Source: Onthophagus taurus
Taxonomy: Eukaryota > Arthropoda > Insecta > Coleoptera > Scarabaeidae
Direction of reading: 5' to 3'
DNA length: 64,000 bases
NCBI RefSeq assembly: GCF_036711975.1
Contig: NC_091975.1
Span: 9,798,501 to 9,862,500, forward strand
The translations under genes were made by a program, and so were the position numbers. The notes under the pieces are model-generated. The model had not been told where the DNA came from and ran no database searches. It saw only the letters and a program-made list of their open reading frames with translations. This document shows, piece after piece, positions 1 through 10,954 of this stretch (position 1 is its first letter; every line of letters starts with the position of its first letter).

Positions 1-50
1 CTAAAAATGAAATTTATTTGTGTTGTGGTTAAAACGAGGTTTAAATTTAC

Positions 51-464
51 CTTAAAAGCAAACGGCCAATGAATTAGATATAAATCTAAATAATCCAATC
101 CTAAATTTTTTAATGTTACTTTTAAAGCCGGCTCAACGGCTTCCGGGTTATGATAAGTATTCCATAATTTGCTCGTAATAAAAAGATCTTCTCTTTTTAC
201 GACTCCCTCCGATATTTTCGCAGCAATCCCAGCTCCTACTTCCGGTTCATTTTCGTAAACGTGAGCGCAATCAAGATGTCGATAACCGGCATCGATGGCA
301 TCTTTCACAGCTTGAGTAACTTTTCCTGGTTCGGACTAAAATTAATTAATTAATTAATATTAATAAAAATCGATTTAAATTCGTTCACTTACTTTCCATG
401 TTCCTAACCCGAACATTGGAAATTTATTTCCATTATTAAAAGTAATCGTTGGAACGTTAGCCAT
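51..464 (-). CDS. aldo-keto reductase (AKR1/AKR2-like), 5' part only
   Basis: NADPH-dependent cytosolic reductase of aldehydes and ketones. Two coding exons are visible on the minus strand: 393-464 (ATG at 464, ending TGGAAA|gtaagt) and 51-335 (acceptor ttttag). They join in phase 0 and give 119 residues. The next intron is 1-50, and its acceptor TAG falls exactly at bases 3-1, so the following exon starts just outside the window. The residues seen include the opening strand FGLGTWK and the full catalytic tetrad: D46 (DAGYRHLD), Y51 (HVYENE), K80 (TSKLW) and H113 (LIHWP). A complete family member is about 310-330 residues, so roughly a third is present. It looks intact. The substrate cannot be assigned: insect AKRs of this type range from generic aldehyde reductases to 3-dehydroecdysone reductase-like enzymes. 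Confidence 0.93.
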
Positions 465-1435
465 GATTTTCTAAAATATGAAGCACGAACTTTAAAAGTG
501 GATTGACCGTGAACGTTTCGCGTTGACGCGTTTTATATTTTAAGGTCGGTGACGTAACGAAATCGATTTCAAGTGGGGATGATATCAAAATGTTTCACTA
601 TTTTAGCATTTCCATGGTGAATAATATCAAAATGATTTCGGGTATTGCTCGATTTGAAAATAACTTTGCTTTAAAAGAATTCATATAACGTGATAATTGT
701 TAAAAAAAATTCTTTATCAATTTTTGCACTTTGAGTAATTTAAATTATTGAGATAAGGAAAGATGGATTCAAGTGAATTACAATCTCAAAACGATCATGT
801 TTTAATGTGGATTTATCTAAAATAAATCAATAACTTTGTTATATATAATTTCATAAAATTATGTAACGGAAAATTTTTCATTTCATTTAATAAAAGACCC
901 CCAATTTTAATTCCTAATTCTTTTCGGGTTAAATCTAAATTAATAAGGATGCCGAAGGAGTACTTTTCCATTCGTTTGAACGCCCACAACACAAATTATT
1001 TTGGGCTGGGGATTGAATTATTTAATGTTGAATAAGCTTAAATCAATAACATTTTTATTATTGTATTAATTGAGTTATTTTTTAGGTTTCAAGTTAGAAT
1101 TGATTATTTTACCAAGAAAACCTTGTTATTTCCTATAAAAAGTCTATTTTCTAAGGAAAAACATATTTTTTTAATTATATCTTATCGAATTAGAAAAAGA
1201 AAAACATGTAACAAAATTATAAATAAACCGAAAAAAATTGATAAAGAATATCGCGAATAATCAATATCTGAATGTTGTTATAAGTTATAACAATTAAAAG
1301 ACTGTCTTAAAATTTTCATGGGATTGAAAATGATTAAAAACCTTTTTTGAATGTATTGAGGGGAATAAGTTATGAATGATTCGATTCAATTCGTATCGAT
1401 TCAAACTTTTAAATATATCCGCGACCCAAAGAAAC
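465..1435. other. intergenic region upstream of the aldo-keto reductase
   Basis: AT-rich non-coding DNA. The stretch next to the reductase start is relatively GC-rich and contains TGACGTAA at about 550-557, a CREB/ATF-like half site, so the promoter is probably at about 470-580. From 600 to 1435 I see no convincing ORF, RNA gene or inverted repeat. Confidence 0.5.
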
Positions 1436-1707
1436 TGTAGTATTTGTTTGACTATCTACAGAAGGATATGTTGGCGACTAGATATTGCTAGCAGAAAGCT
1501 AGGTACAGCTTGCAGAAGGCTACTTAATGTTTGAAGAGGACCAGATACTACTTGCAGAAGACTACGTACTCCTGCTATAGATTAGATACTACTGGCAGAG
1601 GTCTATATATCGTTGGCAATTAAATACTGCCGTTAGAAGACTGGCTACTGCTTGTAAAAGACAATCCACTTGTTACAGACGATTAGCTACTACTTACATA
1701 ACACCAG
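1436..1707 (+). repeat. degenerate ~21 bp minisatellite, block 1a
   Basis: Diverged copies of a unit close to AGACTAGATACTGCTTGCAG, spaced about 20-22 bp. The same unit recurs in many places in this window, in either orientation. This block continues beyond the transposon at 1708-4331 as block 1b, so that transposon landed inside the minisatellite. Confidence 0.75.
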
Positions 1708-4331
1708 ATATCGTCGGTATACAAGAGAATGTGACCAAGTCCAAAATTTTAGATTTTTAGGTTTCAATGCTCATGTACCGGAAATTCAATATTATTTTTC
1801 TGGAAAAAATGAACAAGTCCAAAAATGCCATAATAATGCTTATAATTTCAAATTCCATTTTATAAAAACCTGTACAGGAGAAAATGACTAAGTGGACTTA
1901 GTCATGTTTTCTTGTCAATATTTTTATCTCTAGGATTTGACTTAAATTAAGATAGCCATGCATTATGCTTAACGAAAAAAAAACAAGAGAAAAGATACAG
2001 AAATATGATGTGACAGACAGGGAAAAGAGAGTGACGTTTGAAGTTTAAACAGTTTATCATAACAATTATTACTTAAATCAAAATAAAATTGTGTTCTATG
2101 TTATTAGACTTAATCTTTGGTAACTATCTACACGTATTACAATAATTTTGTTTTTCGGATATTTAGTTTTAAAAAATAATAAGCTAATGCAATAATACCT
2201 TATTTTAGTGGCAAAATGAGTTGTTCGAAAAATTATTATAACAACGCAGAAGAAATTATTAATGATCTTAGGGATGTTCCGGTAGAATTTGCTACTAATT
2301 CTAGTAATACAAGCCCTACGACTTTAATAATAAATGAACCACTAGTAAATCCTACGCAAGTTATAGAAAAACGCAGATGGGTAATAAAAAATCCTCAAGG
2401 AACAAAACGTGAGAAAAACAAGTTATTAAAAAAATCGTGTTTAGCGTGTATTAATACTAAAGGCAAACAAATGCCTGCAAAGTCCCCTAGAAATGTAAAT
2501 TGTGACAATTGCCGCTACAAATGTACAGAAGTATTTCCTGCAGATCGTCGACAAGATATCTGTAAACAGTATCACAGTCTATCCTATGACAGACAAAAGG
2601 ACTTTATAATTAATACCGTTGCAACTTCTGAATGCCGAAGAAAACGAACGAGGGACTCTAGTAGACCTGCAAAAAATGTCTCTACAATTTATACATTTGT
2701 TAAAAACGGAGAAAAGAAAAGAGTTTGTAAAAATTTTTACTTAAAAACCTTGTCGATAAGTCATAGACCAATTCAAGATCGACGAGGAAAAAGTTTCCCA
2801 GGAAATAAGACTAAACCTGTCATTTTGAATGAGGTGAAGAGACATATAGAATCATTTCCTGTGATGGAATCACACTATTGTAGACGTGGAACTACACGGA
2901 AGTATCTTGACTCTACCTTATCCATTCTTAAAATGTATGAATTGTACAAAGATTTACAGATCAGCAATCAAAAGGATTTTGTTTCTCCAATAACATATAG
3001 GAGGGTGTTTTGTACGCAGTATAACTTATGTTTCTTCAAACCAAAGAAAGATCAATGTTTGCTGTGTATTGAAAAATTAGAAGAATTTCTTTCTCACATA
3101 AAGCGAAGGGATGATGCTAATAGAGCAAAAGATTTAGATAAACAAAGAGCAATTAATGACAAAACTTTTGTATCAGTAAGTTTTGACTTACAGAGTGTCC
3201 TGCAAATTCCATGCTCCGATGTATCACCTCTTTACTACAATCGAAAGCTATGTGCATACAATTTAGCAATTTATGAAGCAGCTCCACCAAATAAGGGATA
3301 TTGTTATCTTTGGTCCGAAGTTGATGGCCAACGAGGAAGTTGTGAAATAGGTACAGCTTTATTGAAGTGGTTTAAAACTTTATCTGATACTGTCAAAGAA
3401 ATGTCACTCTTTAGCGACACATGTGGCGGCCAAAACCGAAATAAATACATTGCGGCTCTTTTGTTGTTTGTAGTCAACCAGTTACTTATAGAGATTATTA
3501 CTCACAACTTTTTAGAAAAAGGTCACTCGCACATGGAGGCCGATTCGATGCATTGAAAGTGCAAAAAAATACATTCCTGTATTTTGTCTTAATGATTGGA
3601 AGACAATTATGACATTAGCAAGATCCAAGAGAGGCAAAAATAAAACTTCTGGTGCCTACATTGTAGAGCAAATGACTTACCGTGACATTATTGACTTGAA
3701 AGCACTCAATACATCTATACTACAAAATACAATTCGGGATGAAGGGGGAGAAAAAATAGAATAGTTAAAGATCAAACAATTAAGGTACGAAAAAGAGAAA
3801 AAAAAGTTTATAATGTTCCGATACAACTATGATGAAGAGTATAAAATGTTTAACATTAAAGGCAAAGCAAAAGGTAGGCCCAGTAATAATATTCCAAAAG
3901 AAACTGAGTTAAAGAAATGTTATACTGAACCCTTGCCTATATCGATCAAGAAGGAAAACGATTTAATTCAACTTTGCCGTAAGGGAGTAATTCCGATCGA
4001 ATACCATGAAAGACAAGTGTCCAGAACCCTCACACAATGAATATAGTGATGAAGACATATGAAGTTGAAACTAGTTACTACTACTTGTTTAATTATAGTC
4101 TTTTTTAAGTTTAAATACATATTCTAGAATCTGCATTGTTCACAGAAACCATTACAAACCTGCTTAAATTAATTATAGACTTTTTTAATTTAAAATACAT
4201 ATTCTAAAAACTATATTATTTATAAAAATCATTATAAACTAATCTCACGTAAAATAATTGATTTTATAATAAGAAGCAAAAATTAGAACTTTATTACTTA
4301 TTAGTCACTTTCTCTTGTATACCGACGATAT
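1708..4331 (+). mobile_element. DNA transposon with 28 bp TIRs carrying a DUF7869-like gene
   Basis: The ends at 1708-1735 and 4304-4331 are inverted copies matching at 27 of 28 positions, starting ATATCGTCGGTATACAAGAG. The outermost ATAT is palindromic, so a short AT-rich target duplication cannot be separated from the TIR. Both flanks are the same minisatellite, which supports this as one insertion. The only cargo is the broken gene at 2216-4040. The inside otherwise is AT-rich with no other ORF. Confidence 0.75.
2216..4040 (+). pseudogene. transposase-like DUF7869-type protein, broken by frameshift and stop
   Basis: The first 446 codons (2216-3556) are open. A Cys cluster (CLACINTKG at about 76, then CDNCRYKC at about 96) is followed by a basic region and a domain with spaced acidic motifs: SFDLQ (D324), SDTCGGQN (D401) and GHSHMEADSMH (E441). 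This arrangement resembles an RNase H-like D-D-E core. I recognise the pattern from insect proteins annotated with DUF7869; a transposase role is inference, helped by the flanking TIRs. The frame shifts around 3551, and the protein resumes at 3552 (IESAKKYIPVFCLNDW). It meets one in-frame TAG at 3762-3764, probably a former TGG Trp codon (context E-stop-LKIKQL). It then continues through FRYNYDEEYKMF to a stop at 4038-4040. With only two lesions, the copy died fairly recently. Confidence 0.8.
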
Positions 4332-4908
4332 TATTGGCAACGAAGGATATACTTCTAATAGAATACTAAATAATGTCTATAGAAACTACATATTGCAGGC
4401 GACGAGATATTGCTACTACAAGATGCAGCTTGCAGCAGACTACTTACTCCTACCAGAGACTAGATATTACTTACAGAGGACTTTATACTGTTGGCGACTA
4501 GATACTGCTGTAAGAACTGGGTACTCTTTGCAAAAGACTCTCCACTGTTTGTAAACGACTAGCTACTGCTCCCACAACACTAGATATTACTGATAAAGGA
4601 GTGATATACTTTTAATAGAATACTAGATATTGCCTACGGAAACTACCTATACCATACGATGAGATATTGCTACCAGAAGGCTAGATACAGCTTGTAGATA
4701 CAGCATAAGTCTAGTTAATGTTAGAAAAGGACTACGTACCCCTGTCGCAAAACGAGATATTACTGGCAGAGGGCTACGAGATATACTGTTGGCGACTTGA
4801 TACAGCGGCTAGAATATTAGATACTGCTTGTAAAGACTACTCACTGGTTGTAGACCACTAACTACTGCTGTCATAATATAATATGTTACTAGCAAATGAG
4901 TGTAATTC
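4332..4908 (+). repeat. degenerate ~21 bp minisatellite, block 1b
   Basis: Continuation of block 1a to the right of the DUF7869-like transposon, in the same orientation, with units such as GACTAGATACTGCTGTAAGA. The short ORF lying in it is a by-product of the repeat. Confidence 0.75.
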
Positions 4909-5069
4909 AGGGTCATCCACGGCGACCGTCCATTAGAACTTTACAGGGTTCTGGCCAATACAAAAATTTGAAAATTCAGATTTAAGTATTATTAATTGCG
5001 TTCTCTTCGACTAAAAGGCTAGGAAGTGCTAGACCGCCTACTTTATTTTTTTAAATGGAACACCCTATA

Positions 5070-6517
5070 CAGTGTGTCCCCGGATTGTGTCCCCGTAAGG
5101 TATAATTGACGATAAATTTTTGAATTCAAATTCCATCTTTTGCAGTTAAAGTCTGGATGTCATAAAACGAAATATAACCAAGTTTTACGTCAAATATCCT
5201 CAAAGTACCAAAGTTAACGCAAGAAGTTTGTTAACCATTGCAGGTATAGTGGTCTTTCTGAGCAATGTACAACAAAAGTTGATTAAAATAAAATGTTTGT
5301 TATGTTAAATTATAGCGATATGCCGAATTTTATTAATTTAGCATATAAAAGAAAAAATTAGTTTTTTCTTGAAAATTTTTTTCTAATATTCCATTTTACA
5401 ATAAAAACAAATGACCTGAGTGAACTAACAATTATCATTTGATAGCTTAGCTTTAGCCTATTGTCAAATATTAATTGATCATGTTTACATTACAACATAA
5501 AATATTTATAGTGCAGTGCTATGGATTGGGGAACATTAGTTACAATGCAGTTTTAAGGCAATTTGAGGAAAAATTTGGATTTTTAGTAGATAAAAAAACA
5601 ATTAAGAGAGTTGTTAAAAAATTTTCGGAAACGGGTAATATGGAAAATAAAAGGAAGGAAAAAAAGCTTTTAGATGAACATGATGCGGGGTCGATTGTTG
5701 CGGTAACGAATGCAATAGATTATGATAAGGTGTCATATTATAAACCAAAATTTAACCACACTATCGAATTAGGTGATGAAGCAAAACGTTTAGATTATTG
5801 TTTGTGGCTTGGGTACAAAATTTTGAAAGACAGAACTTTTTTAAAAAACAAAAACATTGCGGCCCACATTCGACCATTTTAGTTAGAAATTATTTAAATA
5901 CGTTGTTTCGAAAAAACTGGATTGGTAGATATGATCCGCAATCATAGTCGCCAAGAAGTCCGGATTTATTTATTATGGATTTTTATTTTTGATGTTATGT
6001 AAAACAAAAAGTGTACACTGAAAATTTTAATAACAACTTAGACCGTTTAAAACAAAAAAATTGAAACTGTTATTAGAGAAATTCCGTTGGACCATATTAG
6101 AAAAAGTTATAAACAATGTCGGAAAAGGGCTGAATTATGTGTTAGTGTTGGTGGTATCATTGAATAAGCTTTTATGTTAATTTAGTTTAGATCGAAAATG
6201 TTTTGTTAATCTTATGATTTAAAAATCTGCATTTTGCTTTATATCCTACATTAATAAAATTCAGCATATCGCTATAATTTAACATAGCAAACATTTTATC
6301 TTAATCAACTTTTGTTGTACATTGCTCAGAAAGGCCACTTTAGCTGCAACAGTTAACAAACTTCTTGCGTTAACTTTGGTACTTTGAGGACATTTGATGT
6401 AAAACTTGGTTATATTTCGTTTTATGTCATCCAGACTTTAATTGCAAAAGATGGAATTTAAATTCCAAAATTTATCGTCAATTATACCTTACGGGGACAC
6501 AATCCGGGGACACACTG
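5070..6517 (+). mobile_element. mariner-type element with ~270 bp TIRs, TA target site
   Basis: Starts CAGTGTGTCCCCGG and ends in its complement. Inverted repeats of about 270 bp occupy 5070-5345 and 6245-6517, and TA flanks both sides (5068-5069 and 6518-6519). It interrupts the left arm of the foldback element: the uninterrupted right arm has the target as GTATATTTTTACAT, giving a direct empty-site comparison. The cargo is a decayed transposase (5475-6165). Confidence 0.88.
5475..6165 (+). pseudogene. mariner-type transposase, decayed and internally deleted
   Basis: An N-terminal helix-turn-helix region is open at 5475-5882 (FTLQHKIFIVQCYGLGN, then TIKRVVKKFSETGN). This is the DUF4817-like start of a Tc1/mariner transposase group common in arthropods. 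The middle of the DDE domain is missing. Downstream fragments survive in broken frames: VRNYLNTLF and WIGRYD after the first stop, SPRSPDLFIMDF around 5950-5990 (third catalytic Asp region), and VLVVSLNKLL-like tail sequence near 6141-6172. It is non-functional, with several stops and frameshifts. Confidence 0.78.
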
Positions 6518-8237
6518 TATATTTTTACATATTTGGATTTGTCTGTTTTCAAGGTTTATGAATAACTTTACTTTTTGCAATTTCATTCGGCCGTTCTCGA
6601 GTTATTCGAATATTTCTAGAAAAATCTGCTCCAGCAGAAATTTGTTCAAAAAATCAGAGAACACTCGATTTTTGGGGTATCAATTTAGGATTCAGAACAT
6701 GCTTAAGCAACATGATGGAGTATGTTTTGGTGCCGAGTACGGCTGTCTAAATCGTTTGGTCACTTTACTACGGGACGTCAACTTTTCGAAATTTGGAAAT
6801 ACCATAACTTCATTTTTTTAAATGGCACCACCCATATTTTATTACTTAGTCGTCTTCGATGTCTCATTTTACATCTTTTATATCCCATATGTCCTATACC
6901 TAATATTTATAGTTTGCGAGATAATTAGGGTTTTTTGAATAATGCACACATATCATATCGATATTTAACCTAGTGTGCCATGAATACCTAGTGTGACCTA
7001 GTGCATAACCATATGAACTGGCCTTTTGAAAATTTGCAGACTTCTGTGTTTGATGCCAACTTTTTACTAAAATATTTTCAGGTTCCGGGTGCTTGCGGTT
7101 ACACCGGAAGAGGTGACAATTTTCATATTTCAAATGGAACACCCTGTATTTCATTACATTTTTGAAATTTTTGTTCAATTTTAGGCCCCTGTATGTTGCA
7201 GCCGACATTACGAAATTCCATTTCTTGAGAAGAGATCGCTACAAAAAGTAACCTAGTCATCACACCAACAGAAATAAACCATAGCTTTAGCAAATGTCAA
7301 ACTGTTTACTCTTTCCTTACTGATCCTCTGATAATACATAACCACAACAACATTCCCAACACAAAATTTTTTTTCCGGCGGTCAAAGTAGATGATTTATA
7401 AATTATAAAAAGTAACGTTGTAGTTGACATTTTTGATTGAAAAATGTTATAAAATTCAGGGTGTTCCATTTAAAATATGAAAATTGTCACCTCTTCCGGT
7501 GTAACCACAAGTACCCGGAACCTGAATATACTTTAGTTAAAAAGCTGGCATCAAACATCACAAGTCTGCAAACAGACTAGGTAAAAGACTAGGAAAACTA
7601 GGTATTCATGACACACTAGGTTAAATATCGATATTTGTGTGCATTTTTCCATAAACCCTAATTATTTCCCAAACTATAAATGTTAGGTATAGGACATATG
7701 GGATATAAAAGATGTAAAATGAGACACCGAAGACGACTAAGTAATAAAATATGGGGGGTGCCATTTAAAGAAATGAAGTTATGGTACTTCCAAGTTTCGA
7801 AAAGGTAACGTGCCATAGTAAAGTTACCAAACGTTCTAGACAGCCATACTCGGCACCAAAACATACTTCATCATGTTGCTTACGCATGTTCCGAATCCTA
7901 AATTGATATCTCAAAAATCGAGTGTTCTCTGATTTTTTGAACAAATGTCTGCAACAAATTCGAATAACTCGAGAAAGACCGAATCAAATTGCAAAAAGTA
8001 AAGTCATTCATAAACCTTGAAAACAGACAAATCCAAATATGTAAAAATATACAGGGTGTTCCCTTTAAAAAAATAAAGTAGGTAGCGACTTCCAGTATAA
8101 CCGGAAGTGTTAGATATTTGAAAATATTTTAGTCGAAAAGAACGCAATTGATAATACTTAAATTTGAATTTTCAAATTTGTATTTTGGCCAGAACCCTGT
8201 AAAGTTCTAATGGACGGTCGTCGTGGATGACCCTGTA

Positions 8238-9256
8238 CAGTGTGTCCCAGGATAGATGTTACAAGAGATATAATGACTTAAAAATTTTTGAATTTTATCT
8301 TAAGGCTGAGGAATTAAGCCCTGCTTTGTGCGGAGAGAATTTTAAGTAAATTTTTATATTTTGAAAATCAACTCGGCCTTGATAGTGAAGAGAAAACTAT
8401 TTTTAGTTCAGGTAAAGTAACCTTTTTGTTCATGATACTGAAAAATTTTATTAAGAAAAGTTGTTCCAAATGTGAAATTATATTCCTATACAAAATGTCA
8501 GAAAAATCTATCTACTTTGGTTGAACCATCACATTTTAGTTTAAATAACATAAATATTGTATAATTTTATTTTATTTATAGAAAATCGAACGTAAAATTA
8601 ACTGTCGTTTATTCAACATAACATCCACCTTTTGTTGCACACTTTTCTATACGATGCCTAAATTCTCTAAAACTGTTCTGAATTTTTTCGATGCGTATTT
8701 GTCGTATAGCATTTGTTATCCGTTCTTTTAATATTTTTCCATTGTTCGGTGTTGGTTGAGCGAAAACTAGTTGTTTCATGGGGTCCATGAAAGAAATCTA
8801 ATATTGTAAGGTCGGGAGACCTTCGAGGCCACGCAACTGGACCATTTCTAGATATAATCTTTTCTCGAAATATTAAATTTAACCATTCAGCTACACGTGC
8901 TGTGAGCATCCATCGTGTTGGAAGTAAATTGCCTATCTTTGTATCAGCAAAAAAAATTCTTATCTAACATATGGTGGTTTAATCAATGTAGGTAGATCTT
9001 TCTGAAATTTTGCATAGTGCCACAATTTCTCATTCTGAACAACTTTTCTTAATGATATTTTGCCGTATCAGGAACAAAAAGCTTACTTTACCTAAACTAA
9101 AAATAGTTTTCGCTTCACTATCAAGGCCAAGTTGGTTTTCAAAATATGAAAGTATACTTAAAATTCTCTCCACACCAAGCAGGGCTTAATTCCTCAGCCT
9201 TAAAATAAAATTCAATATTTTTTAAGTCATTATAACATCTATCCTGGGACACACTG
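8238..9256 (-). mobile_element. second mariner-type element with ~240 bp TIRs
   Basis: Starts CAGTGTGTCCCAGGATAGAT and ends in its complement. Long TIRs lie at about 8238-8490 and 9010-9256, with TA at 8236-8237 and 9257-9258. The terminal CAGTGTGTCC is shared with the copy at 5070-6517, so they are related subfamilies. It sits directly against the right end of the foldback element. Confidence 0.85.
8640..8950 (-). pseudogene. mariner-type transposase C-terminal relic
   Basis: Minus-strand reading gives IYFQHDGCSQHV (second catalytic Asp region), then a frameshift into VAEWLNLIF, SRNGPVAWPRRSPDLT and ILDFF. This is the conserved third-Asp block of the same transposase group as the copy at 5475. 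The helix-turn-helix part is absent and the C-terminus is out of frame. It is clearly dead. Confidence 0.78.
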
Positions 9257-9312
9257 TATATGTTGTTGTGGTCGATCCGAGATTTCATCCGTTCTTCCTG
9301 TTGGTTGACATC

Positions 9313-9590
9313 TTCAGTGCGTTGTCGGAAAGGTCATTTTGATCAGCTTGTGTTCCTCCACTCTGGCGGCTATTCTTCTATTGGTCTGTTCCACATAGTT
9401 TTTGTTATAAAGCCGCAAGGAATGGAATAAATTCCTAGATTTTTCAGTTTCAGTTTGTCCTTTGGATTCCTGAGAGAAGCTCCTATGGTCTTGATAGGTT
9501 TGTAGGTGGTGGAAATGAAGATAGAAGTCTTCTTATGCGGTCAGTCGTTCCTCTTTTGTCCGCCGGTGGTATGATGATGTTCTATTTTTA
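9313..9590 (-). pseudogene. Penelope-like retroelement, GIY-YIG endonuclease relic
   Basis: Read in several minus-strand frames, this shows the C-terminal order typical of Penelope-like elements: TTDRIRRLLSSF, then a TYKPIKTIGASLRNPKDK segment, GIYSIPCG (the GIY box), and NKNYVEQTNRRIAARVEEHK (YVGQT-type box with Gly changed to Glu), ending in a stop near 9314. At least two frameshifts are needed. The reverse transcriptase part is not recognisable in the neighbouring 9590-9770, where I see nothing I can name. Confidence 0.65.
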
Positions 9591-9773
9591 AAACGTTTTA
9601 GGGGCTAAAGTTTACTTTGAACCAAGTTGTCTAGGGTGGTTTGTCTAAACATATGATCCTGGAGATGTCCATTCTCAGAATTTAGGCTTTTTGCTCGTCC
9701 ATTGTGGTTAAGCTGGATTCCACGTTAGCAATGACAATATTTACAAATTCTAATATGCTCCGTTGACACATGT

Positions 9774-10560
9774 CTAGTATTTTTTCATTAAAAAACTAGA
9801 TTGAAAATGATCTCCTAAATTTTTGAAGTGTTCAAATTTAATTACTTTGAAAGCCTCATTATATGTAGTAATTGTGTTGCTGCTTTTAACAGTAAGATCT
9901 TCTTCTTCTGGTGCAATGTTCAAACTCATCTCTTCTATTGTTGTAATATCGTCGATTAGAACATAATTATCAAGATTTTTTTGTGTTATGTTCATTTCAT
10001 TGGCACACCTTTGCGTTTGAACTATAGTAGATAAATCTTCTAGATCTCCTTCGAATGATGTAGAATCGAATTTTTCTGAAAAGCAGCTTTTTTTGAGCAA
10101 TTTTGTATCGTTGTTGACGAAACTTTATTCTAGGCTGTTTTAATCCAATAAAGTGCTTCTAAAATATTTATGGAAAATGTGCTTAAGTATTAACCCTTGA
10201 GAATAGAATTTAAAATTCGCTTAATACGCTGATGTGATATTGTGAGGCAAAAACTTGGCCGATACCCAAGGAGTAGCACAGGCAACTTGTTGCTAAACTG
10301 ATTTACGTCGTCTTGATGGACATCAGCTGATTATCCGGAAATGCTCTTAAAACTTAATGCGTGGCTCTTACGCCATTTTTGCAACCAACCATTGGATTCA
10401 TTGGCCGAAAGTTGGCAACATTTAATTTTTGTGCTATTTCATGAGCTTTGGTCTTCACTAAACGTCCCGATAATGGAATATTTTGACTTGACGAGAAAGC
10501 CAATTTTCAAACAAACCCCTTTTTTTGACCCTTATTGACTCCCACTGTATCCTCTCGAAT
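9774..10560 (-). pseudogene. Tigger/pogo-type transposase relic, DDE core deleted
   Basis: At about 10270-10560, minus-strand frames give a CENP-B-like helix-turn-helix region: PLSGRLVKTKAHEIAQKLN, then GWLQKW-like and VHQDDVNQF-like pieces in shifted frames. The open stretch 9774-10100 (108 codons, EEEDLTVKSSNTITTYNEAF) looks like the acidic C-terminal tail of such transposases. The catalytic middle is missing between them. Assignment of the N-terminal part is fairly firm; that of the tail is inference from position and composition. Confidence 0.6.
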
Positions 10561-10954
10561 TTCGATGAGGCTCTCCGATGTAACTAAACAGAGATAAAAC
10601 GAAAAGAGCTTTTTTTTGAAAGTATATTTTATTTAAATAGTTTTTTAACAAATGTGCATAAATTAAACCTTAAGTAAAAAACAATAATAGAAAAATATAA
10701 GGTTTTTAACTTATTACATTTAAACACTTTGAAAATAAGAGTATTTTTTATTTATTTCGCAATTTTTTCTAATCAAGGAAAAGAACTTTTCACTTTTTAT
10801 TTATAGCTTCAATAACAAATTCGTATTCTTTTATTAAAATTTAAATTAATTAATATACAGCCAATTTCGTTTCTTTTTCCGACACATTTATCACAGTGTC
10901 TTTTTTCCTTTCCTATTAAAGAAATATTTATTTACATCATCAATTCTTAATTAA
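10561..10954. other. downstream flank / 3' UTR of Aralar
   Basis: Very AT-rich DNA just beyond the Aralar stop codon. It probably holds the 3' UTR and polyadenylation site on the minus strand. No ORF or repeat is evident. Confidence 0.5.

Larger units (their letters stand above)
4909..8235. mobile_element. long foldback element (~790 bp inverted arms)
   Basis: The two ends are inverted copies: CAGGGTCATCCACG at 4909 and CGTGGATGACCCTG ending 8235. The left arm is 4909-5069 plus 6518-7155; the right arm is about 7455-8235. They pair nearly continuously apart from substitutions and a short replaced stretch near 5010-5035 against 8075-8120. A spacer of about 300 bp (7156-7454) separates them. 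The arms contain several internal copies of a GGGTGTTCCATTT-type motif, often found at insect transposon ends. There is no coding capacity; ORFs here are arm sequence read on both strands. The mariner-type element at 5070-6517 is inserted in the left arm. Confidence 0.85.

Noticed and set aside
6558-7864. Four ORFs of 68-102 codons with similar sequence on opposite strands
   Set aside because: They are the two inverted arms of the foldback element read on both strands. The similarity comes from the arms and not from a conserved protein.
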